From: Bradyrhizobium sp. 164
GTDB lineage: Bacteria; Pseudomonadota; Alphaproteobacteria; Rhizobiales; Xanthobacteraceae
Assembly: GCF_023073715.1 (NCBI RefSeq)
Contig: NZ_JADPKA010000030.1
Span: 1-64,000, forward strand
DNA: 64,000 nt
Reading direction: 5' to 3'
Position 1 is the first letter of the stretch. Each line of letters begins with the position of its first letter. A model generated the notes under the pieces. It was not told the origin of the DNA. It did not search any database and worked only from the letters and a program-made list of their open reading frames with translations. Positions 17,884 through 27,188 of the stretch are shown here, piece by piece. Position numbers and translations under genes: made by a program.

Positions 17884-19941
17884 GTGGCGACATATCTGGA
17901 CACGCTCAATGCGGAGCAGCGCCGCGCCGTCGAGCATGGCGTGGCGGAAGGTGCGACCGTGGGCGCCCCCCTGCTCGTCATTGCCGGCGCCGGCTCCGGC
18001 AAGACCAACACGCTCGCCCACCGCGTCGCGCATCTGATCGTCGCCGGCGCCGATCCGCGCCGCATCCTGTTGATGACATTCTCCCGCCGCGCCGCGGCCG
18101 AGATGGCCGGCCGGGTCGAACGCATCGCCCGAAAAGTGCTGGGCGAGAACAACGCCGCGATCATGCGCGATGCACTCACCTGGGCCGGCACCTTCCACGG
18201 CATCGGCGCGCGCCTCTTGCGCGAATATGCCGAACGCATCGGCCTCGACCCCGCCTTCACCATCCACGACCGCGAGGACTCCGCGGACCTGATGAACCTG
18301 GTCCGGCACGAGCGCGGGCTGTCGAAAACGGAGAGCCGTTTTCCGGCCAAGGGCACGTGCCTTTCGATCTACTCGCGCTGCATCAATGCCGAGATGGAGA
18401 TCGAGAAGGTTTTGGGGGTGCACTATCCCTGGTGCGCGGGCTGGGCGGCCGAGCTGAAAGGCCTGTTCGCGGCCTATGTCGAGGCCAAGCAAGCCCAGCA
18501 TGTGCTCGATTACGACGATCTCCTGCTCTACTGGTCGCAGATCATGAGCGATGCGCTGATCGCGGAAGAGATCGGTGGCCGCTTCGATCACGTGCTGGTC
18601 GACGAATACCAGGACACCAACCGCCTGCAATCTTCGATCCTGCTGGCGTTGAAGCCCGACGGACGCGGGCTCACAGTGGTCGGCGACGATGCCCAGTCGA
18701 TCTATTCGTTCCGCGCCGCCACAGTGCGCAACATCCTGGATTTTCCGCAGAGCTTTTCGCCGCGTGCGGAAATGATCACGCTCGACCGCAACTACCGCTC
18801 GACGCAAGCAGTGCTGGCGGCGGCCAACGGCGTCATCGGCCTCGCGCGCGAGCGCTTCACCAAGAATCTGTGGACCGACCGCGCCTCGTCGCACAAGCCG
18901 CAGCTCGTCACCGTGCATGACGAGGCCGACCAGGCCCGCTACATCGTCGAACAGGTGCTGGCCAATCGCGAGCAAGGCGCGCTGCTCAAGCACCAGGCGG
19001 TACTGTTCCGGACCTCCTCGCATTCGGGCCCGCTTGAGATCGAGCTGACCCGCCGCAACATCCCCTTCGTCAAGTTCGGCGGACTGAAATTCCTCGATGC
19101 AGCCCACGTCAAGGACGTGCTGGCGCTGCTGCGTTTCGCCGAGAATCCGCGCGACCGGGTCGCGGGTTTCCGCATCCTGCATCTGTTGCCGGGCATCGGA
19201 CCCGCGACCGCGCAGCGCGTGCTGGACCAGATGGCCGAGAGCACCGATCCGCTCGCCGCGCTGGGCCAGCTCCCGGCGCCTGCTCGTGCCGGTGCTGATT
19301 GGACCGACTTCGTCCGCACGGCCCAGAATTTGCGCTATTCGGAATGGCCGACCGATCTCGAACGCGTGCGACTCTGGTACGAGCCGCATCTTGAGCGCAT
19401 CCACGAGGATGCCGAGACGCGGCGCGCCGATTTGATGCAGCTCGAGCAGATTGCGAGCGGCTACGCCTCGCGCGAGAAATTTTTGACCGAGCTCACGCTC
19501 GATCCGCCCAATGCAACCAGCGACAAATCCGGTCCGCCGTTGCGCGACGAGGATTACCTGATCCTCTCCACCATCCATTCCGCCAAGGGCCAGGAGTGGA
19601 AGTCGGTGTTCGTGCTCAACGTCGTCGACGGCTGCATGCCCTCCGATCTCGGCGCCGGCACCACCGCCGAGCTCGAGGAGGAGCGCCGCCTGCTCTATGT
19701 CGCAATGACGCGCGCCAAGGACGATCTCCACCTCGTCGTGCCACAGCGCTTCTTCATCCACGGCCAGGCCGCCAAGGGCGACCGCCACGTCTACGCCTCG
19801 CGCACCCGCTTCATCCCGGAGCAGTTGGTCTATCTGTTCGAGCGCACCGCCTGGCCGAAGGCCGCGGCGGGTGCGGCGCGCACGGCGGCGCTGGGTCCGA
19901 AGATCGACATCGGGGCGAAGATGCGCGGGATGTGGCGGTAG
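17884..19941 (+). CDS. UvrD/Rep-family ATP-dependent DNA helicase
   Basis: A 685-residue superfamily 1 3'-5' helicase. The Walker A motif GAGSGKT is at residues 35-41. The Q-motif-like YLDTLNAEQRRAVEHG lies before it. Motif II reads VLVDEYQDTN, motif III GDDAQSIYSFRAA, and the C-terminal motifs V and VI are STIHSAKGQEW and YVAMTRAKDDL. It would unwind DNA during repair. The GTG at 17884 is preferred to a TTG 17 codons upstream. A 773-residue frame runs antisense to it but is a shadow. Confidence 0.92.
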   Translation: MATYLDTLNAEQRRAVEHGVAEGATVGAPLLVIAGAGSGKTNTLAHRVAHLIVAGADPRRILLMTFSRRAAAEMAGRVERIARKVLGENNAAIMRDALTWAGTFHGIGARLLREYAERIGLDPAFTIHDREDSADLMNLVRHERGLSKTESRFPAKGTCLSIYSRCINAEMEIEKVLGVHYPWCAGWAAELKGLFAAYVEAKQAQHVLDYDDLLLYWSQIMSDALIAEEIGGRFDHVLVDEYQDTNRLQSSILLALKPDGRGLTVVGDDAQSIYSFRAATVRNILDFPQSFSPRAEMITLDRNYRSTQAVLAAANGVIGLARERFTKNLWTDRASSHKPQLVTVHDEADQARYIVEQVLANREQGALLKHQAVLFRTSSHSGPLEIELTRRNIPFVKFGGLKFLDAAHVKDVLALLRFAENPRDRVAGFRILHLLPGIGPATAQRVLDQMAESTDPLAALGQLPAPARAGADWTDFVRTAQNLRYSEWPTDLERVRLWYEPHLERIHEDAETRRADLMQLEQIASGYASREKFLTELTLDPPNATSDKSGPPLRDEDYLILSTIHSAKGQEWKSVFVLNVVDGCMPSDLGAGTTAELEEERRLLYVAMTRAKDDLHLVVPQRFFIHGQAAKGDRHVYASRTRFIPEQLVYLFERTAWPKAAAGAARTAALGPKIDIGAKMRGMWR

Positions 19942-20047
19942 GTTTGGGCCGGATTGAACAAACGGAAACTGAGCATTTCCGAAAGCCGCCTTGTGGCGGT
20001 GCGGCTGTTCATTAAGTGTCGTCCATCTTCCCGCAGAGACTTCATCC

Positions 20048-21079
20048 ATGACCGCACCGCTCGAATTCGGACTGGATACCTTTGGCGACGTCACCAAGGA
20101 CGCCTCCGGCGCGATGCTTTCGCATGCGCAGGTGATCCGCAACGTCGTCGACGAAGCCGTGCTGGCCGATGAGCTCGGTCTCGACTTCATCGGCCTCGGC
20201 GAACATCACCGCGCCGACTTCGCGATCTCCTCGCCCGAGACCGTGCTCGCAGCCATCGCGGCGCGCACCAGGCGCATCCATCTCGGCTCGGCCGTGACGG
20301 TGCTGAGCTCGGACGATCCGATCCGCGTGTTCCAGCGCTTCGCCACGTTGGATGCGCTCTCGAACGGGCGCGCCGAGGTGATCCTCGGCCGCGGCTCGTT
20401 CACCGAATCCTTTCCACTGTTCGGCTTCGACCTGCGCAAATACGAAGAGCTGTTCGAGGAAAAGCTCGACCTGTTCACGGCCCTGCTGTCGCAAACGCCG
20501 GTGACCTGGGAAGGCAAGCTGCGTCCGCCGCTGCGCGATCAATCGGTCTATCCGCCAATCGAGAACGGCACGCTGAAAACCTGGATCGGCGTCGGCGGCA
20601 GTCCGCAATCGGTGGTGCGTGCCGCGCATTACGGCCTGCCCTTGATGCTCGCGATAATCGGCGGCGATCCTGCGCGCTTTGCGCCCTACGTCGATCTCTA
20701 TCACCGCGCGTTCAAGGAGTTCGGTCGCCCGGCGCAGCCGATCGGCGTGCATTCGCCCGGCTATGTCGCCGAGACTGACGCACAGGCGCGCGAGGAGCTA
20801 TGGCCAGACTACAAGGCTATGCGTGACCGCATCGGCAAGGAACGCGGCTGGCCGCCGATGGGCCGCGACGAGTTCGTGAACGAGGCCGAGCACGGCTCGC
20901 TCTATGTCGGCGCGCCGGAAACGGTCGCACGCAAGATCGCCAAGACGGCAAAGGCGCTCGGCATCTCGCGCTTCCAGTTGAAATATTCGGCAGGTCCATT
21001 GGCGCACGAGAAGCTGATGCGCAGCATCGAGCTTTATGGGCGCAAGGTGGTGCCGATGGTGCGGGAGTTGATCGGGTAA
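20048..21079 (+). CDS. LLM class (luciferase-like) flavin-dependent oxidoreductase
   Basis: A 343-residue TIM-barrel monooxygenase of the bacterial luciferase/F420-type family. It begins LEFGLDTFGDVTKD and contains FIGLGEHHRADFAISSPETVLAAIAARTRRIHLGSAV in segments, with the conserved Glu-His-His of the flavin site, and the family IGVGGSPQSVVRAA loop. The substrate is unknown. The start at 20048 (MTAPLEFGL) is favoured over an upstream extension. Confidence 0.88.
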   Translation: MTAPLEFGLDTFGDVTKDASGAMLSHAQVIRNVVDEAVLADELGLDFIGLGEHHRADFAISSPETVLAAIAARTRRIHLGSAVTVLSSDDPIRVFQRFATLDALSNGRAEVILGRGSFTESFPLFGFDLRKYEELFEEKLDLFTALLSQTPVTWEGKLRPPLRDQSVYPPIENGTLKTWIGVGGSPQSVVRAAHYGLPLMLAIIGGDPARFAPYVDLYHRAFKEFGRPAQPIGVHSPGYVAETDAQAREELWPDYKAMRDRIGKERGWPPMGRDEFVNEAEHGSLYVGAPETVARKIAKTAKALGISRFQLKYSAGPLAHEKLMRSIELYGRKVVPMVRELIG

Positions 21080-21093
21080 AGTCTACCTTCGGT

Positions 21094-21936
21094 CTACGAC
21101 GTCGCGCCCTGCTTCATCAGCCCGAGCCTGCTTGCGCCGACATAGAGCGAGAGCACGGCGGCGTTCGAGACGTTGAGACTCTTGATCTCGCCGGGCATGT
21201 CGAGGCGCGCCACAACGCTGCAGGTCTCGCGGGTCAACTGCCTGAGGCCCTTGCCTTCGGCGCCGAGCACCAGCGCCAGCGGCTCACGCAGTGCGACGTC
21301 GCCGAGATCCTCAGTGCCTTCGCTGTCGAGCCCGACGGTCTGAAAGCCGCGCTCGTTCAGCGCGGTGAGCGCGCGGGCGAGGTTTTGCACGGTGATGAGC
21401 GGCACGAGCTCGAGCGCACCGGAGGCTGCCTTCGCGAGCACGCCGGTTGCTTCCGGACTGTGACGCGCGGTGGTGACGATCGCCTTCACCGCAAAGGCCG
21501 CGGCGGAGCGCAAGATCGCGCCGACATTGTGTGGATCGGTGATCTGGTCGAGCACCAGCACCATGCCTTCCTGCTTCAATGTCTCGATGTCGGGCGAAGG
21601 CAGAGGATCGGCTTCCGCGAGCAGACCCTGATGCACGGCGTCTGGCGACAGCAGACGGTCGATCTCCTGGGGCCGGACGATCTCGGGCGCGACAGGAGTC
21701 GCGATGTTTTCGTCCGCAAGCCGCCTTGCGGCGTTCTCGGTCAGCGTCAGCTTGCGGATCCGCCGCCGAGGGTTGGCGAGCGCCATCGTGACGGTGTGCC
21801 AGCCATACAGGATGACGGGCCCGTCGGGGTGCGAATCGCGGTCGCGCCAAGCCGGCCGGCCGGCGGACTTCCCGGGCCTGTTGAAGGGCTTAGCCCCGCC
21901 GCGAGCCCCCTTGGGGCCGAATTTTCGATCCTTCAT
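21094..21936 (-). CDS. rlmB: 23S rRNA (guanosine-2'-O-) methyltransferase, RlmB/TrmH type
   Basis: A 280-residue SPOUT methyltransferase. It has a basic N-terminal tail, then a substrate-binding domain (LYGWHTVTMALANPRRRIRK in part) and the knotted C-terminal domain. The SPOUT motifs are DQITDPHNVGAILRSAAAF, LALVLGAEGKGLRQL and IPM-like DMPGEIKSLNVSNAAVLSLY. RlmB methylates G2251 of 23S rRNA; assignment between RlmB and other TrmH-family enzymes rests on overall resemblance. The ATG at 21936 (MKDRKFGPKG) is the likely start. Confidence 0.85.
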   Translation of the reverse strand: MKDRKFGPKGARGGAKPFNRPGKSAGRPAWRDRDSHPDGPVILYGWHTVTMALANPRRRIRKLTLTENAARRLADENIATPVAPEIVRPQEIDRLLSPDAVHQGLLAEADPLPSPDIETLKQEGMVLVLDQITDPHNVGAILRSAAAFAVKAIVTTARHSPEATGVLAKAASGALELVPLITVQNLARALTALNERGFQTVGLDSEGTEDLGDVALREPLALVLGAEGKGLRQLTRETCSVVARLDMPGEIKSLNVSNAAVLSLYVGASRLGLMKQGATS

Positions 21937-22143
21937 GGGCTCGCTTGTGTCACGGGCGCCGGAATATGGCAATTTGGCTGCCTTTGGGCGCGGTTTTAGC
22001 TGTTCGCCTCGGTTGACTTTGCCCCACCGCATCGCTCATAAACGCGCCCGGTCGCGCCCCGATCCGGGTTGTCGCGGCCTTCACGTTCCATGGCCGTCTT
22101 CGGTCCGCCGGCAAGGTCCGGCCCGATTGTGCTGCCGTCGAGC

Positions 22144-22229
22144 GGGGGAGTGTCCCGAGTGGCAAAGGGAGCTGACTGTAAATCAGCCGCCTCATGGCTT
22201 CGCAGGTTCGAGTCCTGCCTCCCCCACCA
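22144..22229 (+). tRNA. tRNA-Tyr (GUA)
   Basis: An 86-nt class II tRNA: GGGGGAG acceptor arm, anticodon loop with GTA (CTGTAAA), a long variable arm (CCGCCTCATGGCTTCG) typical of tRNA-Tyr, T arm GCAGG/CCTGC with TTCGAGT, and an encoded CCA. Confidence 0.96.
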
Positions 22230-22361
22230 GCCTTCGCTCGCTTCGCGAGCTTCGGCTTGGCAAGCCAGGGCAGAACGTCACGGCGCAGCCGAGCCCGGAC
22301 AAGACGACTTTCTCCTAGCTGCATTCCTGTTGACCGCCACTGCGGTACGCTCACATCAAAA

Positions 22362-22396
22362 AGCAAAACGCCCGTCCGCATCACGCGAACGGGCGT
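22362..22396 (-). terminator. Intrinsic terminator of the Gly/Tyr-rich protein gene
   Basis: Read on the minus strand, ACGCCCGT (22389-22396) pairs with ACGGGCGT (22369-22376) around a 12-nt loop, followed by TTTGCTTTTT. It lies just 3' of the gene ending at 22419. Confidence 0.8.
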
Positions 22397-22418
22397 CTCG
22401 TTGGCAGCTAATCAGAGA

Positions 22419-22922
22419 TCAGTTGTAACGGCGCAGCACGCGGTGGCCGCCGTAATAGTACGGCGCGGGCGCGCGGCGGGCGTAGCCATAGCGCGGACCG
22501 TAGCCGTAGTGCACGCGCGGCAGATAGCCCTGGCGCGGGCCGTAGCCGTAGCGATACGGCCGATAGTACGGCCGACGATAGGGATAGGCATCCGGAGCTG
22601 CGACCGCCGCGGCGCGATAGCCATAACCGTAGCCATAATTGGCGGGGGCAACGACCGCGTCTTCACGGTAGGTCGGATACGGCGCGAACGCGCCCGGGCC
22701 GGTGTAGGTCGGCCCCTGGTTGACGTAGTAATATTGCGTGGTCGGCTCGACGAGGCGCTCATAGGCGCCATAGCCGTATCCATAGCCGCCGCAACCTGTG
22801 TTGCAGCCGGAATAGACCGGCGCGACCGGCTGGCACGGATTGAAGCCGCAGGCCGCGGCTGGCGCGGTCCCCACGAACATCGCGGCAGCCGCCGCGACCA
22901 GTCCCGAAATCATCTGACGCAT
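22419..22922 (-). CDS. Secreted Gly/Tyr-rich protein
   Basis: A 167-residue exported protein. The signal peptide is MRQMISGLVAAAAAMFVGTAPAAA (about residues 1-24), followed by a Cys-containing patch (CGFNPCQPV, CNTGCGGYGYGYG) and long repeats of YGYG, PYRYGYGPR and similar. The aromatic-arginine repeats suggest a surface or adhesive protein. No enzyme motif is seen. It has its own terminator and no operon partner. Confidence 0.75.
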   Translation of the reverse strand: MRQMISGLVAAAAAMFVGTAPAAACGFNPCQPVAPVYSGCNTGCGGYGYGYGAYERLVEPTTQYYYVNQGPTYTGPGAFAPYPTYREDAVVAPANYGYGYGYRAAAVAAPDAYPYRRPYYRPYRYGYGPRQGYLPRVHYGYGPRYGYARRAPAPYYYGGHRVLRRYN

Positions 22923-22965
22923 TACTCTCTCCTGTTAATCTTCGTTTGTTGGATTTTGACGTTTC

Positions 22966-23451
22966 TTAACCGGGCGGCTTGCCGGCCCCCTCGGCATGCG
23001 GCCGCGGCCGACGATGCTGCGGATTCACATTGATCTCCGGCGCGAGGATCACCGGCGGGGGATCGATGGGCACGTCCATCTGCGGCGGCAGCGGCGCCGA
23101 TTGCGCGCCCCAGCTCTGATGGTAGCTCTCGGCCGGCTTCGGCAATCTGCGGTTCGCGGGCGGCTCGACCTCGAGCCGGCCGTAGCCGGGCCGCAGGCCC
23201 AACGTCGGATAATAATGGCCAACGTCGTCGGGCTGCCGCTCGGCGATATAGCGCCCGCCATAGATCGTGGGCTGCACCTGCTGGTTCTTGCCGAGGCCCC
23301 AGACGCCCTCGACAACGCTATAGGATGCGTCGATGTTGTTGATGATGATCGGCACGCCCGGACGGCCGGGAACGACAATATCGAAGCCGCCGCCGGCCAG
23401 CGCCGTCGCGGGCAGTCCGATCAGAAAAGCGGCGAGCGCCACAGCGCGCAT
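22966..23451 (-). CDS. Secreted proline-rich hypothetical protein
   Basis: A 161-residue exported protein with signal peptide MRAVALAAFLIGLPATALAGG, a conserved-looking core (DIVVPGRPGVPIIINNIDASYSVVEG) and a proline-rich C-terminus. The core resembles a protein family common in Bradyrhizobium envelopes whose role is unknown to me. The start at 23451 is chosen because the signal peptide begins there. Confidence 0.7.
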   Translation of the reverse strand: MRAVALAAFLIGLPATALAGGGFDIVVPGRPGVPIIINNIDASYSVVEGVWGLGKNQQVQPTIYGGRYIAERQPDDVGHYYPTLGLRPGYGRLEVEPPANRRLPKPAESYHQSWGAQSAPLPPQMDVPIDPPPVILAPEINVNPQHRRPRPHAEGAGKPPG

Positions 23452-23733
23452 GAGAGGACCCCATTTATCCGGCGACAACCTATCCGATCGCAACGCCGAG
23501 AGGGTTAAGGCCCGCTCACCAATTTCCGGTAAGCCTAATGTGCAAGGATTGCGCGCCGCTCAAATGCTGCAAAGCGGACTAGTGAAGCGTTAACGGCGCC
23601 GAGCTACCGACGGGAACCACGCCGAATGCTCACATCTGTTTGACCATCCAGCTACGAAATCGAACGGTTTCACCGGAACGTCCGGCGTGCTCGATATTTA
23701 GCCCCCGTTCAATCACAACGGGAGCCAACAATC

Positions 23734-24198
23734 ATGAATATCAAACTCCTCGGCGCCGTCGCGATCGCAACCACCACTCTCGCGGGCTCCGCGATGGCAC
23801 AGGCGGTGATCAATAATCCTGCCCGCTGCTCGGCCCAGTTCCCCAATGCAAACTGCCAGAATCTCGGACAGGGAAACCCGTACACCGACCGGGGCTATCG
23901 CCATCGTCGCATGTCCTATCGGCAGACCAACAGCGGCGACTGGAATAACGACTGGAGCAGGAGCCGCACCGGATTCTGGCCGACCGATGTCGCGGCGGGC
24001 GTAGCCGGTGCCGCGATCGGTACCGCGGGCGCGATCGCAACCGCTCCGTTCCGCGCCTGGGACAATTCCTACGCCTACGACAATTCGTGGGACAATCGCC
24101 GCTGGGACACCCGCACCTATGCCCAGCGTAACGGCTTCGTCTGCACGCCCGGCACCTGGTTCAAGGGCGAAGATGGCCGCCGGCACATGTGCCAGTAA
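23734..24198 (+). CDS. Secreted hypothetical protein with Gly-Ala hydrophobic helix
   Basis: A 154-residue exported protein. The signal peptide MNIKLLGAVAIATTTLAGSAMAQA is followed by a Cys pair (CSAQFPNANC), a central hydrophobic stretch VAAGVAGAAIGTAGAIATAPF and a C-terminal CTPGTWFKGEDGRRHMCQ with two more Cys, which may form a disulfide. Seen often in Bradyrhizobium-type genomes; function unknown. Confidence 0.75.
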   Translation: MNIKLLGAVAIATTTLAGSAMAQAVINNPARCSAQFPNANCQNLGQGNPYTDRGYRHRRMSYRQTNSGDWNNDWSRSRTGFWPTDVAAGVAGAAIGTAGAIATAPFRAWDNSYAYDNSWDNRRWDTRTYAQRNGFVCTPGTWFKGEDGRRHMCQ

Positions 24199-24223
24199 AC
24201 GGGACTCATATCGAACGACACAA

Positions 24224-24246
24224 CAGGCGGCCCGCTGGGCCGCCTG
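24224..24246 (+). terminator. Stem-loop terminator after the secreted protein gene
   Basis: CAGGCGGCCC (24224-24233) pairs perfectly with GGGCCGCCTG (24237-24246) across a GCT loop. It is followed by ATTCATGTCTTG, a weak T tract. It lies 25 bp after the stop codon of the gene at 23734. Confidence 0.6.
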
Positions 24247-24363
24247 ATTCATGTCTTGCGACGATGATCGCGGTTCTGGCTCTTTCCGGCCAAGTCTGAT
24301 ATTGCGCCGCGCACGGGTGGACGGCCCCGGCATCTGCCGGCCCCTGCCACTTCCTCAAGTGTC

Positions 24364-24438
24364 GCCGGCTTAGCTCAGCGGTAGAGCAGCGGTTTTGTAA
24401 ACCGAAGGTCGGGGGTTCAATCCCCTCAGCCGGCACCA
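24364..24438 (+). tRNA. tRNA-Thr (UGU), integration site of the island
   Basis: A 75-nt cloverleaf: GCCGGCT acceptor arm, D arm GCTCAGCGGTAGAGC, anticodon loop TTTGTAA with anticodon TGT, T loop TTCAATC and encoded CCA. Its last 19 bases are repeated at 47959-47977, marking it as the attachment site of the genomic island. The tRNA remains intact on the integrase side. Confidence 0.96.
24420..24438 (+). repeat. attL: 19-bp direct repeat, tRNA-side copy
   Basis: ATCCCCTCAGCCGGCACCA, the 3' end of tRNA-Thr including CCA. It is identical to 47959-47977 and is the left attachment site of the island. Confidence 0.9.
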
Positions 24439-24550
24439 ATTGACTATTCATCCTCTTTCGCTAGTCTTCGTTTGAGCGGCGTAAGTCGCTGAAAGTTCGC
24501 ATTTTTCCCTTCGCCTGCGTTCGTCTCCCTCCGCCAGCCTCCGCGATTTT

Positions 24551-24601
24551 TGTTGGTATCTCTGTTGGTATGTGTGGGGTTGGGGCAAAGGAGATACCAA
24601 C
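24551..24601. repeat. Candidate integrase arm-type sites, left end
   Basis: TGTTGGTA occurs at 24551-24558 and again at 24563-24570, a 12-bp period. An inverted copy (TACCAAC) follows at 24595-24601, just before the integrase gene. The same pair with the same 12-bp period occurs at the right end (47880-47899), as expected for arm-site recognition by a P4-type integrase. Confidence 0.6.
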
Positions 24602-24639
24602 AAACGTTCGGGAAACGCGAAAAATCGTGGGGGTGAGCG

Positions 24640-26007
24640 ATGGCACTGACGGACGCAGCCTGTCGAGCTGCCAAAAAGGCCGAGAAGCCGTACAAGTTGA
24701 GCGATAGCGGCGGCCTCTATTTGCTGGTCGATACCGGCGGATCACGCCTTTGGCGGCATGCGTATCGCTTTGGCGGCAAACAAAAGACGATAGCGTTAGG
24801 CGTCTACCCGCACGTCAGCCTCGCGGCGGCGCGCGATGCGCGCGACGCCAACAAGCGCGTGTTAGCGGCGGGAATTGATCCATCTGAGAAGCGGAAGGCC
24901 GATAAGCAGGCCGCAGCCGTAGCGCATCTGACGACCTTTGACCGGATCGCTGACGATTGGCTCGACGATCAGCGCAGCCTTACCGGCGGACTGGACGCGC
25001 CCAAAGACCAGCGCAAGAAGTCTCCGGAGACAATCGAAAAATTGGATTGGTTATTGTCGCTGGTTAGGCCTCAGCTCGGCAAGCTGGATGCGCGCACCTT
25101 AACCACTGCGCAGATTGTTGACGCGCTCGATCGCATAGGCGCGCGCGGTCAACGTGACACAGCTCACCGCTGCCGCGCGACGGTCAGCCGCGTGCTTGCC
25201 CGAGCAGCCAGGCGCGGCGCTATTCCGGTCAACCCGCTGGGCGATACCAGAAACGCTGACATTACGATTAGGGGTGCCAAAGCCGTGCGGCACCACGCCA
25301 GCGTCACAGATGCCCGTGACGGTGATCGCGACGGGGATGCGGCGCGGCGGTTCGGCAAGCTCCTCCGCGACGTGCGCGGCTATCATGGCGCTTCGCAAAC
25401 CCGCCTCGCGCTCGAATTGCTCGCGCTGACGGGGCTGCGGCCGGGCGAACTGAGGCGACTGCGCTGGTCTTGGATCGACGCTGACGGCGCCGAGCCGGTC
25501 GTCACGTTGCCGCCCTCGCTCATGAAGATGCGCAAGAGCCACACGGTTTACCTCAGCCGGCAGGCAGTGGCGTTCCTGCAAGAGCTTCGGCAACTCACCG
25601 GGTGGACGGCGGAAAGCGCCGAGCGCGTGGCCGCCGGCGCTGATTTCCTGTTCCCATGCCAGCAACCGCGCCGCACCGTCGGGAAGGACGGGTAGCCGGT
25701 GAAGCGATCACGGTACCGGCCGCTATCGGAGAGCGCGATGAATTCGGCGCTGCGACGGCTCGGGTATGCAAACAGCGACCACGTGGGTCACGGCTTCCGC
25801 AGCGCGTTCTCGACGTTGGCGAACGAAGCCCATGCCGCGCGAGCCGATGTCATTGAGACCGCGTTGAACCATATGGACGAGGATGCTGTGCGCGGCACGT
25901 ACAACGATGCGGCGTACCACGAGCAGCGGCGTCGACTATCGCAATGGTGGGCCGACTATCTCGATGAGCTCCGCGGGTTCGGTCGCGTGGTGCAGTTGAG
26001 AGCCTAA
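24640..26007 (+). pseudogene. Tyrosine integrase (P4/DUF4102 type), interrupted by an amber codon
   Basis: The reading frame codes for an integrase of about 455 residues. Its N-terminal arm-binding domain (DUF4102 type) reads YKLSDSGGLYLLVDTGGSRLW then FGGKQKTIALGVYPHVSLAAARD. The core-binding region is about residues 95-200. The first catalytic Arg lies in LTGLRPGELRRLRW. A TAG at 25693-25695 stops translation after 351 residues, but the frame continues without a shift to 26007 and carries the missing motifs: HGFRSAFSTLANE (His-x-x-Arg), NHMDEDAVRGTYND (second His and nucleophile Tyr). The change fits CAG to TAG. A GTG at 25699 could restart a 102-residue fragment, but no fragment has the full catalytic set. 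Confidence 0.9.
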
Positions 26008-26008
26008 A

Positions 26009-26659
26009 ATGGCAGAGATTGCAGAACCATCACGCGATGCAGAGCATGATCTCCGGCGTCGCACACAGATCCTGGTCGACGCGCTAAATCGTCGAGGCTT
26101 ATGCGGCGCGACTTACGAGGAAGCGGATGAAAACCTTCGCAGCCACCTTGCAGGCCTGACAATGCTGGCCAGCAATCCACCAGCCTTCCTGATGTTTCAG
26201 GACCGTCAGTCCTTGGTACTACTCAAAGAACTGGGCGAGCTGGCGACCGCGCTCGATGACAAGCTGGAGGAGATCGATCGCTACAGCGTGGTCGACACTG
26301 GCGAGAAGATCAACCTGTGTGAATTCGTGCTTCCGCAGGACGATATCGAGCAGCTCCGATGCACCATGCAAACGCTCCGGCTCGCTCGACAGCGCGCGGA
26401 GGAGATAGGCCTGCGGGCCAAGCGCGGAAGGCAGACACTGCCGCTGTTCTACGAATTCGTGAGACGGCTCCACGACCTCTATGAGCAGAGAGCAGGCCGA
26501 AAAGGGTTCACCGAAGTGTCAGGCACAGGCGCAAAAGGCGACTTCGTTGAGTTCGTGCTCGATGCGCAAAAAATGTTGCCCACATCGCTTCAATGCGATC
26601 GCAAGACCATCGGCAGCCGAGTGATTTCCGCCTTCGCCGGTACAAATCTCGAAAGATAA
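26009..26659 (+). CDS. Hypothetical island protein
   Basis: A 216-residue cytoplasmic protein, starting 2 bases after the integrase frame ends and so probably in its transcript. It is helix-rich and charged (ELGELATALDDKLEEID, LRLARQRAEEIGLRAKRGR). It ends in a segment (FVRRLHDLYEQRAGRKGF) resembling hypothetical proteins found next to integrases in rhizobial islands. No enzyme motif is recognised. Confidence 0.7.
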   Translation: MAEIAEPSRDAEHDLRRRTQILVDALNRRGLCGATYEEADENLRSHLAGLTMLASNPPAFLMFQDRQSLVLLKELGELATALDDKLEEIDRYSVVDTGEKINLCEFVLPQDDIEQLRCTMQTLRLARQRAEEIGLRAKRGRQTLPLFYEFVRRLHDLYEQRAGRKGFTEVSGTGAKGDFVEFVLDAQKMLPTSLQCDRKTIGSRVISAFAGTNLER

Positions 26660-26737
26660 TTATTTGTACCGGGCCTGACTGCCGTTCGCTCTCCTTGTAG
26701 TTCCGATCTCGTAACCACAACGAACGTGGACGGGCCA

Positions 26738-27043
26738 ATGCGGAAGAAAGCGAAAAACGGAGATCCGGCGCAAGATGCGCCGATCGAACAGCAAGCCGAG
26801 CCGGATCACGATCTGGACCTGAGCTACGAGGACTTCGTCAAGGCGCATGGTCTCGCTCCACTTAACGATATTAAGACCGCATGCCGCGTCGCGAACGTCG
26901 GTTTAACCCGCTTCTATGAGCTGGTGGATGCCGGCGTTTTCGTGCTGGTGCCGAACGGTAGCCGGCGAAACGTCACGGCGAAGAACCTGCACAAACATTA
27001 TCAGAAGCTGATTGCAGCCGTACAACGCGAGCCCGCTGCCTGA
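26738..27043 (+). CDS. Small HTH-like DNA-binding protein (AlpA/excisionase-like)
   Basis: A 101-residue protein with an acidic N-terminus and, from about residue 40, a helix-turn-helix-like region (IKTACRVANVGLTRFYELVDAG) followed by a wing (FVLVPNGSRRNVTAKNLHKHYQKL). This is the layout of MerR/AlpA-type excisionases and island regulators. Its place between integrase and replication-type genes suits an excision or regulatory factor; this is inference. The ATG at 26738 is used; a GTG four codons upstream is possible. Confidence 0.65.
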   Translation: MRKKAKNGDPAQDAPIEQQAEPDHDLDLSYEDFVKAHGLAPLNDIKTACRVANVGLTRFYELVDAGVFVLVPNGSRRNVTAKNLHKHYQKLIAAVQREPAA

Positions 27044-27120
27044 TGCTCCTTGCAGCCGCGCCGAGGCAGTCTCCGGCGCCGGCGCAGCCGCCGCCGGCCG
27101 GAAGTACGCCGCGCGGCACA

Positions 27121-27156
27121 GCGCCGCCCCAGGGTGTTCACGGCCTGGGGCGGCGC
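27121..27156 (+). terminator. Strong stem-loop between island genes
   Basis: GCGCCGCCCCAGG (27121-27133) pairs perfectly with CCTGGGGCGGCGC (27144-27156) across a 10-nt loop, followed by CTTCTCTCTCCC. It lies after the gene ending at 27043 and 32 bp before the next ATG. It could end the integrase-side transcript; the T tract is poor. Confidence 0.55.
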
Positions 27157-27188
27157 CTTCTCTCTCCCATCGATCGAGGACAGAAGAA

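Noticed and set aside
17869..20190. A 773-codon minus-strand frame
   Set aside because: It runs antisense over the whole UvrD-type helicase, has Arg/Gln/Leu-rich composition and no motif. It is a G+C-driven shadow.
22419..22922. CRISPR-like repeats in the Gly/Tyr-rich gene
   Set aside because: The repetition is codon-level (YGYG, RPYR) with variable spacing and lies in a gene with a signal peptide. No CRISPR array is present in the window.
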